Position numbers and translations under genes: made by a program
Shown: positions 17,606-26,085 of the stretch, piece by piece
Layout of the letters: every line of letters begins with the position of its first letter
Numbering within the stretch: position 1 is the stretch's first letter
Notes under the pieces: generated by a model
What the model was told of the DNA's origin: nothing
What the model saw: only the letters and a program-made list of their open reading frames with translations
Databases searched by the model: none
DNA from: Fervidicella metallireducens AeB
GTDB lineage: Bacteria; Bacillota; Clostridia; Clostridiales; Caloramatoraceae
NCBI RefSeq assembly: GCF_000601455.1
Contig: NZ_AZQP01000002.1
Location: 62,001 to 126,000 of the forward strand
Length of the DNA stretch: 64,000 nucleotides
Direction: 5' to 3'

Positions 17606-19446
17606 TGAACTGCTGTGATAAAATAAATATTGATATACCAAAGGGAGCTAAGAAGATAGTACTTGCGGGAAACCCAAATGTAGGTAAATCCGTATTCTTT
17701 AATGCTTTGACAGGAATGTATGTGGATGTTTCTAATTTTCCTGGTACTACAGTTGATGTATCCCATGGAAAATTCGGAAATGACGTTGTAATTGATACTC
17801 CAGGTGTATATGGAGTATCATCCTTTAATGATGAGGAAAGGGTAGCCAAGGATGTTATACTTTATGGAGACATTATTTTAAATGTTGTTGATGCACTTCA
17901 TATAGAAAGAGACTTGTTTTTAACGCTGCAAATCATGGATATGGGTAAGCCAATGATTGTTGCTCTGAATATGATGGATGATATTGAGAGAAACGGAATA
18001 GATCTAGATGTTAAAAAATTAAGTGAGCTTTTAGGAGTTCCAGTAATACCAACTGTTGCAGTAAAGGGGAAGGGACTTGAAGAAGTAAAGAAGAACATCC
18101 ATAATGCAAAAATAGGAAATGCTAATCCTCAAATACTTGAGATGGTTAAAGAATATATCCATAAGGTTGGAGAACAAAGCGAGGCTTTAATGGTTGTTGA
18201 AGAAGATGAGGATATTTTAAAGGAATACAGCTTAACTTCAAAGGGCAAAAGAGAAGAGGTTTACAGATTAAGAAGGGAACAGGTTGATAAAATAGTATCT
18301 GAAATTATTAAAAAAGAAGGTAAAGGAAATACATTCAGATATAAGCTTGGTCAGTATATGTTAAACCCTATTACAGGTATCCCAATGCTTGCAGTTTCTC
18401 TATATGTTATGTTTAAGGTAATAGGTGTGTTTGTAGCAGGTGACGTTGTTGGTATAACTGAAGGTGTAATAATGGGTGAGCACTATGAACCTTTTATTAG
18501 AAAGATAGCTTCAGGATTATTAGGAGATAATACCCTTTTATACAGAGTTTTTGCTGGAGAGTTTGGTTTGTTTACATTAACTCCAACATATATGCTTGGT
18601 TTGTTATTGCCACTGGTAATTGCATTTTACTTCTTTATGTCTATTATGGAGGATTCAGGATATCTGCCAAGGATTGCTGCATTAGTAGATAGAGTGTTAT
18701 CCTTTTTAGGAATGAATGGAAGGGCCATAATACCGATAATATTAGGTTTTGGATGTATAACTATGGCTACAATAACTACAAGACTTCTTGGTACAAGAAG
18801 GGAAAAGATTATAGCAACAGCATTACTTGGACTTACAATTCCATGTTCTGCTCAGATGGGTGTTATTGCTGGGCTGATTGCACCACTTGGAGCTAAATAC
18901 TTAATGATTTATTCATTTACTATATTGGCAGTATTTGTTTTAACAGGAACACTTTTAAATAAGGTTCTTCCAGGTAAATCATCAGATTTATTTATTGATT
19001 TACCGCCAATTAGAATGCCAAGATTGTCAAATGTTTTATCAAAAACATGGACAAAGTCCTGGATGTTTATAAAGGAAGCAACACCATTATTTGCATTAGG
19101 AGCACTAATAATAACAATTTTAAATGAAACTAATGCGTTAGTTGCAATTCAAGATGCAGTACAGCCAATTACTGTAGGTCTTTTAAAATTACCTAAGGAG
19201 GCAGCAAATGCCTTTATAATGGGTATAATAAGAAGGGACTTTGGTGCTGCAGGGTTAACTGATTTATCAATGTCAGCATCCCAGACAGTTGTTGCGTTAA
19301 TAGTTATAACATTATTTGTACCATGTATCGCTTCAATTATGATTCTATTTAAGGAAAGAAGTAAAAAGGAAGCTATATACATTTGGCTGGGTAGTTTTGT
19401 AACTGCATTTTTAGTAGGTGGAGCTGTTGCATGGATGATAATATAA
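17605..19446 (+). CDS. feoB: Ferrous iron transporter FeoB
   Basis: A 613-residue GTP-gated Fe(II) transporter. The N-terminal G domain shows G1 GNPNVGKS (about residues 22-29), G3 DTPGVYG, and G4 NMMD. A helical spacer follows, then the membrane part with two Gate segments: ILGFGCITMATITTRLLGTR with the conserved GFGC, and the following TIPCSAQMGV. The C-terminal Gate half includes FIMGIIRRDFGAAGL. It is shorter than the Escherichia coli protein (773), as is usual in Firmicutes. The gene follows feoA by overlap and precedes a zinc-ribbon microprotein and fur. Confidence 0.96.
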   Translation: MNCCDKINIDIPKGAKKIVLAGNPNVGKSVFFNALTGMYVDVSNFPGTTVDVSHGKFGNDVVIDTPGVYGVSSFNDEERVAKDVILYGDIILNVVDALHIERDLFLTLQIMDMGKPMIVALNMMDDIERNGIDLDVKKLSELLGVPVIPTVAVKGKGLEEVKKNIHNAKIGNANPQILEMVKEYIHKVGEQSEALMVVEEDEDILKEYSLTSKGKREEVYRLRREQVDKIVSEIIKKEGKGNTFRYKLGQYMLNPITGIPMLAVSLYVMFKVIGVFVAGDVVGITEGVIMGEHYEPFIRKIASGLLGDNTLLYRVFAGEFGLFTLTPTYMLGLLLPLVIAFYFFMSIMEDSGYLPRIAALVDRVLSFLGMNGRAIIPIILGFGCITMATITTRLLGTRREKIIATALLGLTIPCSAQMGVIAGLIAPLGAKYLMIYSFTILAVFVLTGTLLNKVLPGKSSDLFIDLPPIRMPRLSNVLSKTWTKSWMFIKEATPLFALGALIITILNETNALVAIQDAVQPITVGLLKLPKEAANAFIMGIIRRDFGAAGLTDLSMSASQTVVALIVITLFVPCIASIMILFKERSKKEAIYIWLGSFVTAFLVGGAVAWMII

Positions 19447-19458
19447 GAGGGTGAGTTT

Positions 19459-19605
19459 ATGGAGGTTAAATGTCCAACTTGTGGATATATGGTTAAGGAT
19501 TCTACTGTATGTCCAAGATGTAGAACAAAATTGTTTGACTGCTTGAAGTGTTCTGGAAACTGTTTAAAATGTTCAGCACAAAAAAACAAAAGGTCTGCAG
19601 AATAA
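19459..19605 (+). CDS. 48-residue zinc-ribbon protein downstream of feoB
   Basis: A small ORF of 48 codons (MEVKCPTCGYMVKDSTVCPR at its start) with GAGGGTGAG just upstream and 12 nt after the feoB stop. It has four CxxC/CxxxC pairs: CPTC, CPRC, CLKC, and CLKC after GN, that is eight cysteines in 48 residues. The first two pairs form a classical zinc ribbon; the second set could bind another metal. Small Cys-rich ORFs follow feoB in other clostridia, where they have been likened to FeoC-type partners, but this one is not a winged-helix FeoC. A terminator follows directly. Function is unknown; a role with Feo is inferred from position. Confidence 0.8.
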   Translation: MEVKCPTCGYMVKDSTVCPRCRTKLFDCLKCSGNCLKCSAQKNKRSAE

Positions 19606-19620
19606 TCTGCAGATTTTTTT
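19594..19620 (+). terminator. Terminator of the feo operon
   Basis: Arms TCTGCAG and CTGCAGA around AATAAT, then seven T. It overlaps the end of the zinc-ribbon gene. Confidence 0.85.
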
Positions 19621-19648
19621 TGAAGAATAGTTATCAAATGAATATCTC

Positions 19649-19677
19649 TTGACAATGAAGGGAAATAAATGTAAACT
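19649..19677 (+). promoter_or_regulatory. Promoter of fur
   Basis: TTGACA at 19649-19654, 17-nt spacer, TAAACT at 19672-19677. No clear Fur box overlaps it. Confidence 0.65.
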
Positions 19678-19711
19678 CTAATTAACCTAAATTAGGAATT
19701 GAGGTGTATTT

Positions 19712-20173
19712 ATGGGTTTAATGTCAAAGGAAGATATAGAAAAATTAAAACAGCAGTTAAAGGTGCAGGGATATAAATTAACCCCCCAGAGAAGAGCAAT
19801 ATTAGATGTTATTATAGAGAACGAAGGTAAACACCTCTCAACGGAAGAAGTTTATGATATTGTTAAGGATGATTGTCCGGAAATTGGATTGGCAACTGTG
19901 TATAGAACGCTTCAACTTCTTGAAAAGATGGGTGTTCTGTGTAAAATGAATTTTGATGATGGATGTAATAGATATGAATTGGTTCATAATGATGAAGATC
20001 ATCAGCACCACCACCTTGTATGTATAAGCTGTGGTAAGGTTGAGGAAGCGGAAGATGATTTACTAGAAAAATTAGAAGAGAAAGTAGAAGATTTATATAA
20101 ATTCAGAATAGTTAATCATAGTGTTAAGTTCTTTGGTTATTGTTCCAGCTGCTCAGAAAACCTGAAAAAATAG
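19712..20173 (+). CDS. fur: Ferric uptake regulator (Fur family)
   Basis: A 153-residue Fur-family repressor. It has the winged-helix recognition segment ATVYRTLQLLEKMGV (residues 61-75), a metal-site His cluster at 97-101 (HQHHH), and structural zinc pairs C104/C107 (CISC) and C144/C147 (CSSC). Fur, Zur and PerR are hard to separate by sequence. The location directly after feoAB, with Fur-like boxes at feo, favours an iron sensor. In many clostridia the gene sits before RNase J, as here. GAGGTG precedes the ATG. Its terminator is interrupted by, or duplicated around, a structured element. Confidence 0.92.
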   Translation: MGLMSKEDIEKLKQQLKVQGYKLTPQRRAILDVIIENEGKHLSTEEVYDIVKDDCPEIGLATVYRTLQLLEKMGVLCKMNFDDGCNRYELVHNDEDHQHHHLVCISCGKVEEAEDDLLEKLEEKVEDLYKFRIVNHSVKFFGYCSSCSENLKK

Positions 20174-20192
20174 ACCTGTGTTTGTGCACAGG
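20173..20192 (+). repeat. Fur-terminator hairpin, first copy of a 20-bp direct repeat
   Basis: GACCTGTGTTTGTGCACAGG, identical to 20475-20494. It contains the hairpin CCTGTG/CACAGG. This copy is followed by TAAGGCTGTG, not by T, so it lacks the tail of an intrinsic terminator. Confidence 0.85.
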
Positions 20193-20222
20193 TAAGGCTG
20201 TGTACAGGTAACGTGTTTTATG

Positions 20223-20433
20223 AGGTCATGAATAATTGCATAAGTTTTAGGTCATTTCATCAAGTAAGTCTAAATTTTTCTTTGTTTAAAAAACCTTACC
20301 CTCGGCAGTCGACATCCGTGTCTCCGGCCTCGGCTCAGCACGTCCATGTGCTGAATTACAGGATTTTTTAAAGTCGAAAAATAAGACTTACTATGATTCA
20401 TGACATGCACTTTCTGCAATTATTTCATGACCT
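20223..20433 (+). ncRNA. Structured intergenic element A (with central double-hairpin module)
   Basis: A long imperfect hairpin. The outer stem is AGGTCATGA/TCATGACCT continuing as ATAATTGCA/TGCAATTAT (18 bp with one bulge). An inner stem is GTAAGTCT/AGACTTAC (20264-20271 with 20384-20391), and a third stem is TTTAAAAAA/TTTTTTAAA. Inside the third lie TACCCTCG, a GACA-TCCG-TGTC hairpin, CTCGGCT, and the hairpin CAGCAC-GTCCAT-GTGCTG (20336-20353). The central part is clearly related to element B at 29.8 kb and the outer part to element C at 58.9 kb. Its GC-rich core stands out from the AT-rich surroundings. I do not recognise a named RNA family; whether it is an RNA or a mobile repeat is open. 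Confidence 0.7.
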
Positions 20434-20474
20434 TGTTGTAAACTTTATTTACAGATGATGTATGACGTCAATCT

Positions 20475-20494
20475 GACCTGTGTTTGTGCACAGG
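20475..20494 (+). repeat. Second copy of the 20-bp fur-terminator repeat
   Basis: Exact copy of 20173-20192, here followed by CTTTATTTATAAT, a T-rich tail. The two copies bracket element A, like a target-site duplication. Confidence 0.85.
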
Positions 20495-20618
20495 CTTTAT
20501 TTATAATAGAAAACTATTAATAAGTTCTGATAATTTTATAAAAACTGCTTAAAATAAAGATAAGTAATTTACAAACATCACACGTATCAAAAAATTAAAG
20601 CATTAATGAATAAATTTA

Positions 20619-20648
20619 TTGATAAATTTAGCATTAATAAAGTATAAT
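20619..20648 (+). promoter_or_regulatory. Promoter upstream of the RNase J gene
   Basis: TTGATA at 20619-20624, 18-nt spacer, TATAAT at 20643-20648. The region between the repeat at 20494 and the gene otherwise shows only AT-rich sequence with two CATTAAT repeats. Confidence 0.6.
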
Positions 20649-20702
20649 AGCATTATTGGTAATGTGCGGTTGACTTAGCGGTAAAAAGGAGGGAAAAGAT
20701 TT

Positions 20703-22367
20703 TTGACTAAGAAGGACAAAGTAAAAGTTATTCCTCTTGGAGGAGTTAATGAAATCGGTAAAAACATGACTGCAATTGAATACAAAAATGAGATTATAGT
20801 AATCGATTGCGGTTTGGCTTTTCCAGATGAGGAGATGTTCGGTGTTGATATAGTTATCCCTGACGTATCTTACCTTATCAAGAACAAGGATAAGGTTAAG
20901 GGAATAGTACTTACCCACGGACATGAGGACCATATAGGGGCCCTTCCCTATATATTAAAACAATTAAATGTACCAGTATACGGAACAAAATTAACTCTTG
21001 GAATAGTTGAAACAAAATTAAAGGAGCATGGTATCCTAAGGGAATCACAGCTCAGGGTAGTACAGCCTAAAGATGTAATAGTTTTTGGAGATGTTAAAGT
21101 TGAATTCATCAGAAACAGTCACAGTATTGCAGATTCATGTTCATTGGCAATACATACTCCTGTAGGAATTATAGTACACACAGGGGATTTTAAAATAGAC
21201 TTTACTCCAATAGATGGAGCTGTTATGGATATAACCAGGTTATCTGAACTTGGAAAAGAAGGAGTACTTCTATTAATGGCTGACAGTACCAACGTAGAAA
21301 GACCTGGACATACAATGTCAGAGAGGGCAGTAGGAGAAACCTTTGAAAAGATATTCTCTGATACAAAACAGAGAATCATAGTAGCAACATTTGCTTCAAA
21401 TGTTCACAGAATTCAGCAGGTTATAAATGCTGCTTACAAGTTCCATAGAAAAGTTGCTGTCTGTGGAAGAAGCATTGAGAATATAGTAGAAGTAGCTTCT
21501 CAGCTTGGATACCTGAGCATTCCAGAGGGTATGTTAATCAGTATAGATGATATTGGAAAATACCCAAAACATAAAATAACAATAATAACAACTGGAAGCC
21601 AAGGTGAACCAATGTCAGCACTGGCTAGGATGTCAACATCGGAACACAGAAAAGTTGAAATTGTAAAGGATGATTTAGTTATAATTTCTGCAACTCCAAT
21701 CCCAGGAAATGAAAAACTTATTTCAAGGGTTATAAATCAGTTGTTTAAAAAGGGTGCAGATGTAATATATGAATCCTTAGCTGATATACATGTTTCAGGT
21801 CATGCCTGTCAGGAGGATTTAAAATTAATCCATACAATAGTTAAACCAAAGTACTTCATGCCGGTTCATGGTGAATACAGACACCTTAAGAAACATTCAC
21901 TGCTGGCACAAAAGCTGGGAATGGATGAATCAAATATATTTATACCTGAACTTGGATATGTTTTAGAGCTGACTAAAGACAGTGCAAAATTCAATGGCAA
22001 TGTAACTTCAGGTCAGGTTCTTGTAGATGGTCTTGGTGTTGGAGATGTAGGAAACATAGTGCTAAGGGATAGAAAACATCTTGCCCAGGATGGAATATTA
22101 ACAGTTGTTGTTACCATCGAAAAAGAAACTGGAAGTGTCATTGCTGGACCTGATATTATTTCAAGAGGTTTCGTATACGTTAGGGAATCAGAGAATTTGA
22201 TGGAAGAAGCTAGAAATATAGTAAAGAGGGCATTAGATAGATGTCTAGGAAATAATGTAACAGAATGGGCCGCATTAAAGTCAAGCATAAAGGATGATTT
22301 AAGAGAATTTTTATACGAAAAAACCAAGAGAAAACCAATGATATTACCAATAATAATGGAAATTTAA
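20703..22367 (+). CDS. rnj: Ribonuclease J
   Basis: A 554-residue metallo-beta-lactamase/beta-CASP RNase with 5'-exo and endonuclease activity in mRNA decay and rRNA maturation. The metal-binding motif THGHEDHIGA is at residues 71-80. It also has HTGDFKIDFTP, the beta-CASP segments (ATFASNVHRIQQ, TTGSQGEPMSALARM), and the late HVSGHA and PVHGEYRHL motifs. Start is TTG, with GGAGGG 9 nt upstream. It is full length for RNase J1/J2. The fur-rnj adjacency is a common clostridial order. Confidence 0.95.
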   Translation: MTKKDKVKVIPLGGVNEIGKNMTAIEYKNEIIVIDCGLAFPDEEMFGVDIVIPDVSYLIKNKDKVKGIVLTHGHEDHIGALPYILKQLNVPVYGTKLTLGIVETKLKEHGILRESQLRVVQPKDVIVFGDVKVEFIRNSHSIADSCSLAIHTPVGIIVHTGDFKIDFTPIDGAVMDITRLSELGKEGVLLLMADSTNVERPGHTMSERAVGETFEKIFSDTKQRIIVATFASNVHRIQQVINAAYKFHRKVAVCGRSIENIVEVASQLGYLSIPEGMLISIDDIGKYPKHKITIITTGSQGEPMSALARMSTSEHRKVEIVKDDLVIISATPIPGNEKLISRVINQLFKKGADVIYESLADIHVSGHACQEDLKLIHTIVKPKYFMPVHGEYRHLKKHSLLAQKLGMDESNIFIPELGYVLELTKDSAKFNGNVTSGQVLVDGLGVGDVGNIVLRDRKHLAQDGILTVVVTIEKETGSVIAGPDIISRGFVYVRESENLMEEARNIVKRALDRCLGNNVTEWAALKSSIKDDLREFLYEKTKRKPMILPIIMEI

Positions 22368-22370
22368 TGA

Positions 22371-22405
22371 AAAAGGAGTCAAAGTCAAGGATTTTGACTC
22401 TTTTT
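22371..22405 (+). terminator. Terminator after RNase J gene
   Basis: Arms GAGTCAAA and TTTGACTC around a roughly 9-nt loop, flanked by AAAAG and CTTTTT. Confidence 0.85.
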
Positions 22406-22447
22406 CAATATTAAATTTAAAACTATAATCAAAGAAAGCAAATTATG

Positions 22448-22476
22448 TTGAAAAAAACAGAAAAATATGATAATAG
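22448..22476 (+). promoter_or_regulatory. Promoter upstream of queT
   Basis: TTGAAA at 22448-22453, 17-nt spacer, TAATAG at 22471-22476. No preQ1 riboswitch is visible between it and the gene. Confidence 0.5.
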
Positions 22477-22504
22477 TTAATTAAGATGAATAAGGGGTGA
22501 TATG

Positions 22505-22978
22505 ATGGAAAAAAGATATAATACCAAATTTTTAATTAAATCTGGTGTGATAGCTGCAATATATGTTGTTTTAACAATAATCCTAGGAGATTTATCCTAT
22601 GGCCCGGTTCAGGCTAGGATTTCGGAAGCAATGACGATTTTACCATTATATGAAGCTGCAGCGATACCAGGTCTGTTTATTGGCTGTGCAATTGCAAATT
22701 TTGCAAGCGGATATGGCTTAGTTGATATTGTGTTTGGAAGTTTAACTACACTGGCAGCTGCATATTTAACTTCAAAAATGCCGAATAAATATTTAGCTGT
22801 GCTTCCCCCAATATTATTAAATGCGTTTATAGTTTCAATTTGGGTAAGCAAAATTACAAAGATACCATACATAGTAAACGTAGGAACAATTGGTTTTGGC
22901 GAGTTTTTAACAGCTGGAATTTTAGGAGTTATACTGGCTTCAGTTTTTGAGAGAGTTACAAAAAAAGACATGCGTTGA
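22505..22978 (+). CDS. queT: QueT-type transporter (energy-coupling factor S component)
   Basis: A 157-residue membrane protein with four or five helices of the QueT family. The signature is GPVQARISEAMTILPLYEAAAIPGLFIGC followed by LVDIVFGSLTTLAAAYLTSKM. QueT proteins are thought to import queuosine precursors as S components of ECF transporters. The ATG at 22505 is preferred over 22502 because GGGGTG is 7 nt away. The gene is alone, with its own promoter and a terminator after it. The queuosine assignment rests on family naming, as no preQ1 riboswitch is seen. Confidence 0.8.
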   Translation: MEKRYNTKFLIKSGVIAAIYVVLTIILGDLSYGPVQARISEAMTILPLYEAAAIPGLFIGCAIANFASGYGLVDIVFGSLTTLAAAYLTSKMPNKYLAVLPPILLNAFIVSIWVSKITKIPYIVNVGTIGFGEFLTAGILGVILASVFERVTKKDMR

Positions 22979-23018
22979 CATTTTGTATTTAAAGGCTTAA
23001 AATTATAATGTTGTTTAA

Positions 23019-23047
23019 TAGGATATTGATACAATATCCTATTTTTT
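23019..23047 (+). terminator. Terminator between queT and typA
   Basis: Arms TAGGATATT and AATATCCTA around a 5-nt loop, then TTTTTT. Confidence 0.85.
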
Positions 23048-23069
23048 ATATATTGAAAGGAGTTTTGTA

Positions 23070-24914
23070 ATGAGTTATATAAGAGAAGATATTAGAAATA
23101 TAGCAATAATTGCCCATGTTGACCATGGTAAAACTACATTGGTTGATGGGATGTTAAAACAAAGTGGTATATTCAGAAGCAATGAAAAGGTTGATGAAAG
23201 GGTAATGGATTCTAATGATTTAGAAAAGGAAAGAGGAATTACCATTTTATCAAAGAATACAGCAGTAATTCATGATGGAATTAAAATTAATATTGTAGAT
23301 ACTCCAGGACATGCCGATTTTGGCGGAGAAGTTGAGAGAGTTTTAAAAATGGTTGATGGAGTGCTTTTACTGGTTGATGCCTTTGAAGGACCTATGCCAC
23401 AGACCAGATTCGTTTTAAAGAAGGCATTGGAACTGAAGAAAAAAGCAATAGTTGTAGTTAACAAGATAGATAGACCGGATGCCAGACCAAATGAAGTTAT
23501 CGATGAAGTTTTTGAATTGTTTATTGAACTTGGAGCAGATGATGAACTGCTAGACTTCCCAATAGTTTACTGTTCTGCAAGAAATGGAATAGCAACCCTT
23601 GATTTATCAGTAGAGGCTGTTAATTTAGAACCTTTATTTAAGACAATAATAGAACATGTTCCAGCACCAGAGGGTGATGAAGATGCACCTTTACAAATGC
23701 TGGTTACATCAATTGACTCAAATGAGTATGTTGGAAGAATAGCTGTAGGTAAGATAGAAAGAGGAAAGTTAAAGAAAAACCAGCAGGTTGCAGTTTGTGA
23801 TAAAGATGGAGAAGTCAGAAATGGTAAAATAGCAAATCTATATGTTTATAATGGGTTAAGGAGAGTTGATGTAGAGGAAGCTTCTATAGGAGATATAGTT
23901 GCAGTATCAGGTATAGCGGATATTAACATAGGAGAAACAATAGCTGATATTTCAAACCCTGAGGCACTTCCATTTGTGGATATAGATGAGCCAACTATTT
24001 CTATGACATTCTCTGTTAATGACAGCCCATTTGCTGGAAGGGAAGGGGAATATGTTACTTCCAGACACTTAAGGGAAAGACTTATGAAGGAACTTGAAAC
24101 TAACGTAAGTTTAAGGGTTAAAGAAACTGAAACAACAGATGCCTTTGAGGTTTCAGGAAGAGGTGAACTGCATCTTTCAATATTGATTGAAACAATGAGA
24201 AGAGAAGGTTACGAACTTCAGGTTTCAAAGCCAAGGGTTATATTCAAAGATATAGATGGAGTAAAGCATGAACCAATTGAATATCTTACAATAGATGTTC
24301 CAGAGGAATTTATGGGTGTAGTAATGGAAAAGTTAGGAACAAGAAAAGCTGAAATGGTAAACATGACTTCAGCAATAAATGGATATGTAAGACTTGAATT
24401 TAAGATACCTGCAAGGGGCTTAATAGGATATAGAAATGAGTTCTTAACAGATACAAAGGGTAATGGAATAATGAATCATATTTTCCATGGTTATGAACCA
24501 TATAAGGGAGATATTCCAGAGAGAACAAGAGGTTCACTTGTAGCCTTTGAAAGTGGGGAAGCTGTAACATATGGTTTATATAATGCCCAGGAAAGGGGTA
24601 CCCTGTTTATACCAGCTGGAACACCAGTATACAGCGGTATGATTGTAGGGGTTTGTTCAAGGGCAGAGGATATAGAAGTTAACGTTTGTAAGAAAAAACA
24701 TGTAACAAACATGAGAGCATCAGGTTCAGATGAAGCCTTAAGATTGACTCCCCATACAGAAATGACACTTGAACAGAGTCTTGAGTTTATTGCAAGCGAT
24801 GAACTGGTTGAGGTTACTCCAAAGACAATAAGAATGAGAAAGAAAATACTTGATGTGAATTTAAGAAAAAAAGAAGCCTCTGCAAAGGCAAAGGCAGCAA
24901 GAGAAGGAAAGTAA
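23070..24914 (+). CDS. typA: GTP-binding protein TypA/BipA
   Basis: A 614-residue ribosome-associated translational GTPase. The G domain shows [15 protein letters not shown] (G1, about residues 13-27), the G2 region [26 protein letters not shown] (G3) and [10 protein letters not shown] (G4). The BipA-specific C-terminus is intact ([45 protein letters not shown]). BipA acts in ribosome assembly and stress or cold adaptation. AAAGGAG precedes the ATG. Confidence 0.96.
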   Translation: MSYIREDIRNIAIIAHVDHGKTTLVDGMLKQSGIFRSNEKVDERVMDSNDLEKERGITILSKNTAVIHDGIKINIVDTPGHADFGGEVERVLKMVDGVLLLVDAFEGPMPQTRFVLKKALELKKKAIVVVNKIDRPDARPNEVIDEVFELFIELGADDELLDFPIVYCSARNGIATLDLSVEAVNLEPLFKTIIEHVPAPEGDEDAPLQMLVTSIDSNEYVGRIAVGKIERGKLKKNQQVAVCDKDGEVRNGKIANLYVYNGLRRVDVEEASIGDIVAVSGIADINIGETIADISNPEALPFVDIDEPTISMTFSVNDSPFAGREGEYVTSRHLRERLMKELETNVSLRVKETETTDAFEVSGRGELHLSILIETMRREGYELQVSKPRVIFKDIDGVKHEPIEYLTIDVPEEFMGVVMEKLGTRKAEMVNMTSAINGYVRLEFKIPARGLIGYRNEFLTDTKGNGIMNHIFHGYEPYKGDIPERTRGSLVAFESGEAVTYGLYNAQERGTLFIPAGTPVYSGMIVGVCSRAEDIEVNVCKKKHVTNMRASGSDEALRLTPHTEMTLEQSLEFIASDELVEVTPKTIRMRKKILDVNLRKKEASAKAKAAREGK

Positions 24915-24918
24915 AACT

Positions 24919-24947
24919 TGTAAAATAAAGATTAGAATAATATAATA
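24919..24947 (+). promoter_or_regulatory. Promoter upstream of mltG
   Basis: TTGTAA at 24919-24924, 17-nt spacer, TATAAT at 24942-24947, starting just after typA. Confidence 0.6.
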
Positions 24948-24970
24948 ACATTAGTATTTTTACGAAAGCG

Positions 24971-26005
24971 GTGTATAAAGTGGGGTCAAATACATCAACT
25001 AAAAGGATATGGTTTATAGGAATAACTGTTTTAATATTAATTTCACCATTTGTTGTATATAATCTTTTTTTAAACTTGCCGATATCAAAAACAAAAATAG
25101 ATGTAGAGTTCAGGGTAGCTAATGGTGAGTCAATTAATACAGTTATAAATAATTTAAATAAAAAAGGATTAATTAAATCAAAGCTTTTAGCAAAAATATA
25201 CTTAAAAAACCAAAATATAAATAAAACCTTTAAAAAAGGAGTATATAGGTTCAATACTTCAATGACTCCAAAGGATGTATTTAAAAAACTTATAAATGGT
25301 GAGCTGGACCCAGATATATTAAGTTTTACCGTTCCAGAAGGGTATACTGTTAAACAGATTGCCGACAAACTTGTTTCAAAGGGTGTAATAAAGGACGCAG
25401 ATGCTTTTATAAAAGAGGCTGAAAATGGAAAGTTTGATTATGAATTTTTAAATAATATACCTAAGGACAGACCATCAAGACTTGAGGGATATTTGTTCCC
25501 TGATACCTATGAACTTAGAAAAGGTATGAATGAAAGGGATATAATAATAAAGATGCTTGACACCTTTAACTATGTATATAAAACATCATTAAAGGAAGGC
25601 TTGGCAAATTCAAAATTAACCTTAGATGATGTTGTAATTATGGCATCGATTATAGAGAGAGAAGCAAAGTCATCGGAGGAAAGACCAGTTATTGCTTCAG
25701 TATTTTATAATAGATTAAACATCAATATGCCCCTTCAGTCCTGTGCAACTGTTCAGTATGCTCTGGGAAAAACAAAGCCAGTATTGTATTTTAAGGATTT
25801 AGAAATAGATTCACCATACAATACCTATAAAAATGCTGGGCTTCCTGTTGGACCTATTGCAAATCCAGGTAAAGATTCACTTGAGGCAGCACTGAATCCT
25901 GCCAAGACAGAGTTCATATATTTTGTTGCCAAGGGAGATGGAACTCATCATTTTACCAAGGATTACAATGAGTTTTTAAGATATAAAAAACTTTTAAATA
26001 ATTAA
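24971..26005 (+). CDS. mltG: Endolytic transglycosylase MltG (YceG-like)
   Basis: A membrane-anchored lytic transglycosylase that cleaves nascent glycan strands and so ends their elongation. It has a single N-terminal transmembrane helix (about residues 12-33), a LysM-like domain (about 40-120), and the YceG catalytic domain. The latter includes RLEGYLFPDTYEL, ASIIEREAKSSEERPVIASVFYNRL with the catalytic Glu, CATVQYALG, and YNTYKNAGLPVGPIANPG. It ends HFTKDYNEF. The start is GTG at 24971; GTG at 24980, with GGTG 6 nt before it, is equally possible. In Bacillus the same gene (yrrL) heads the yrrM-yrrN-yrrO-udk group that follows here. Confidence 0.92.
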   Translation: MYKVGSNTSTKRIWFIGITVLILISPFVVYNLFLNLPISKTKIDVEFRVANGESINTVINNLNKKGLIKSKLLAKIYLKNQNINKTFKKGVYRFNTSMTPKDVFKKLINGELDPDILSFTVPEGYTVKQIADKLVSKGVIKDADAFIKEAENGKFDYEFLNNIPKDRPSRLEGYLFPDTYELRKGMNERDIIIKMLDTFNYVYKTSLKEGLANSKLTLDDVVIMASIIEREAKSSEERPVIASVFYNRLNINMPLQSCATVQYALGKTKPVLYFKDLEIDSPYNTYKNAGLPVGPIANPGKDSLEAALNPAKTEFIYFVAKGDGTHHFTKDYNEFLRYKKLLNN

Positions 26006-26022
26006 ATTAGGGGTAAAATAAT

Positions 26023-26069
26023 AATTAATACATGGAATAGAGTCTGATAAATTTCCATGTATTAATTTT
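26023..26069 (+). terminator. Hairpin between mltG and trmR
   Basis: Arms AATTAATACATGGAA and TTCCATGTATTAATT, 15 bp and perfect, then TTTT. It ends 17 nt before the trmR ATG, so trmR may depend on read-through or on an undetected promoter. Confidence 0.75.
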
Positions 26070-26085
26070 GTATGTGGAGGAAAAT

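Noticed and set aside
20173-20494. CRISPR-like pair of 20-bp repeats
   Set aside because: Only two copies 302 nt apart, each a terminator-like hairpin, with structured sequence between them and no cas gene nearby.
22406-22504. preQ1 riboswitch upstream of queT
   Set aside because: I looked for the short H-type pseudoknot pattern with its A-rich tail and C-rich loop and did not find it; only an AT-rich promoter region is seen.
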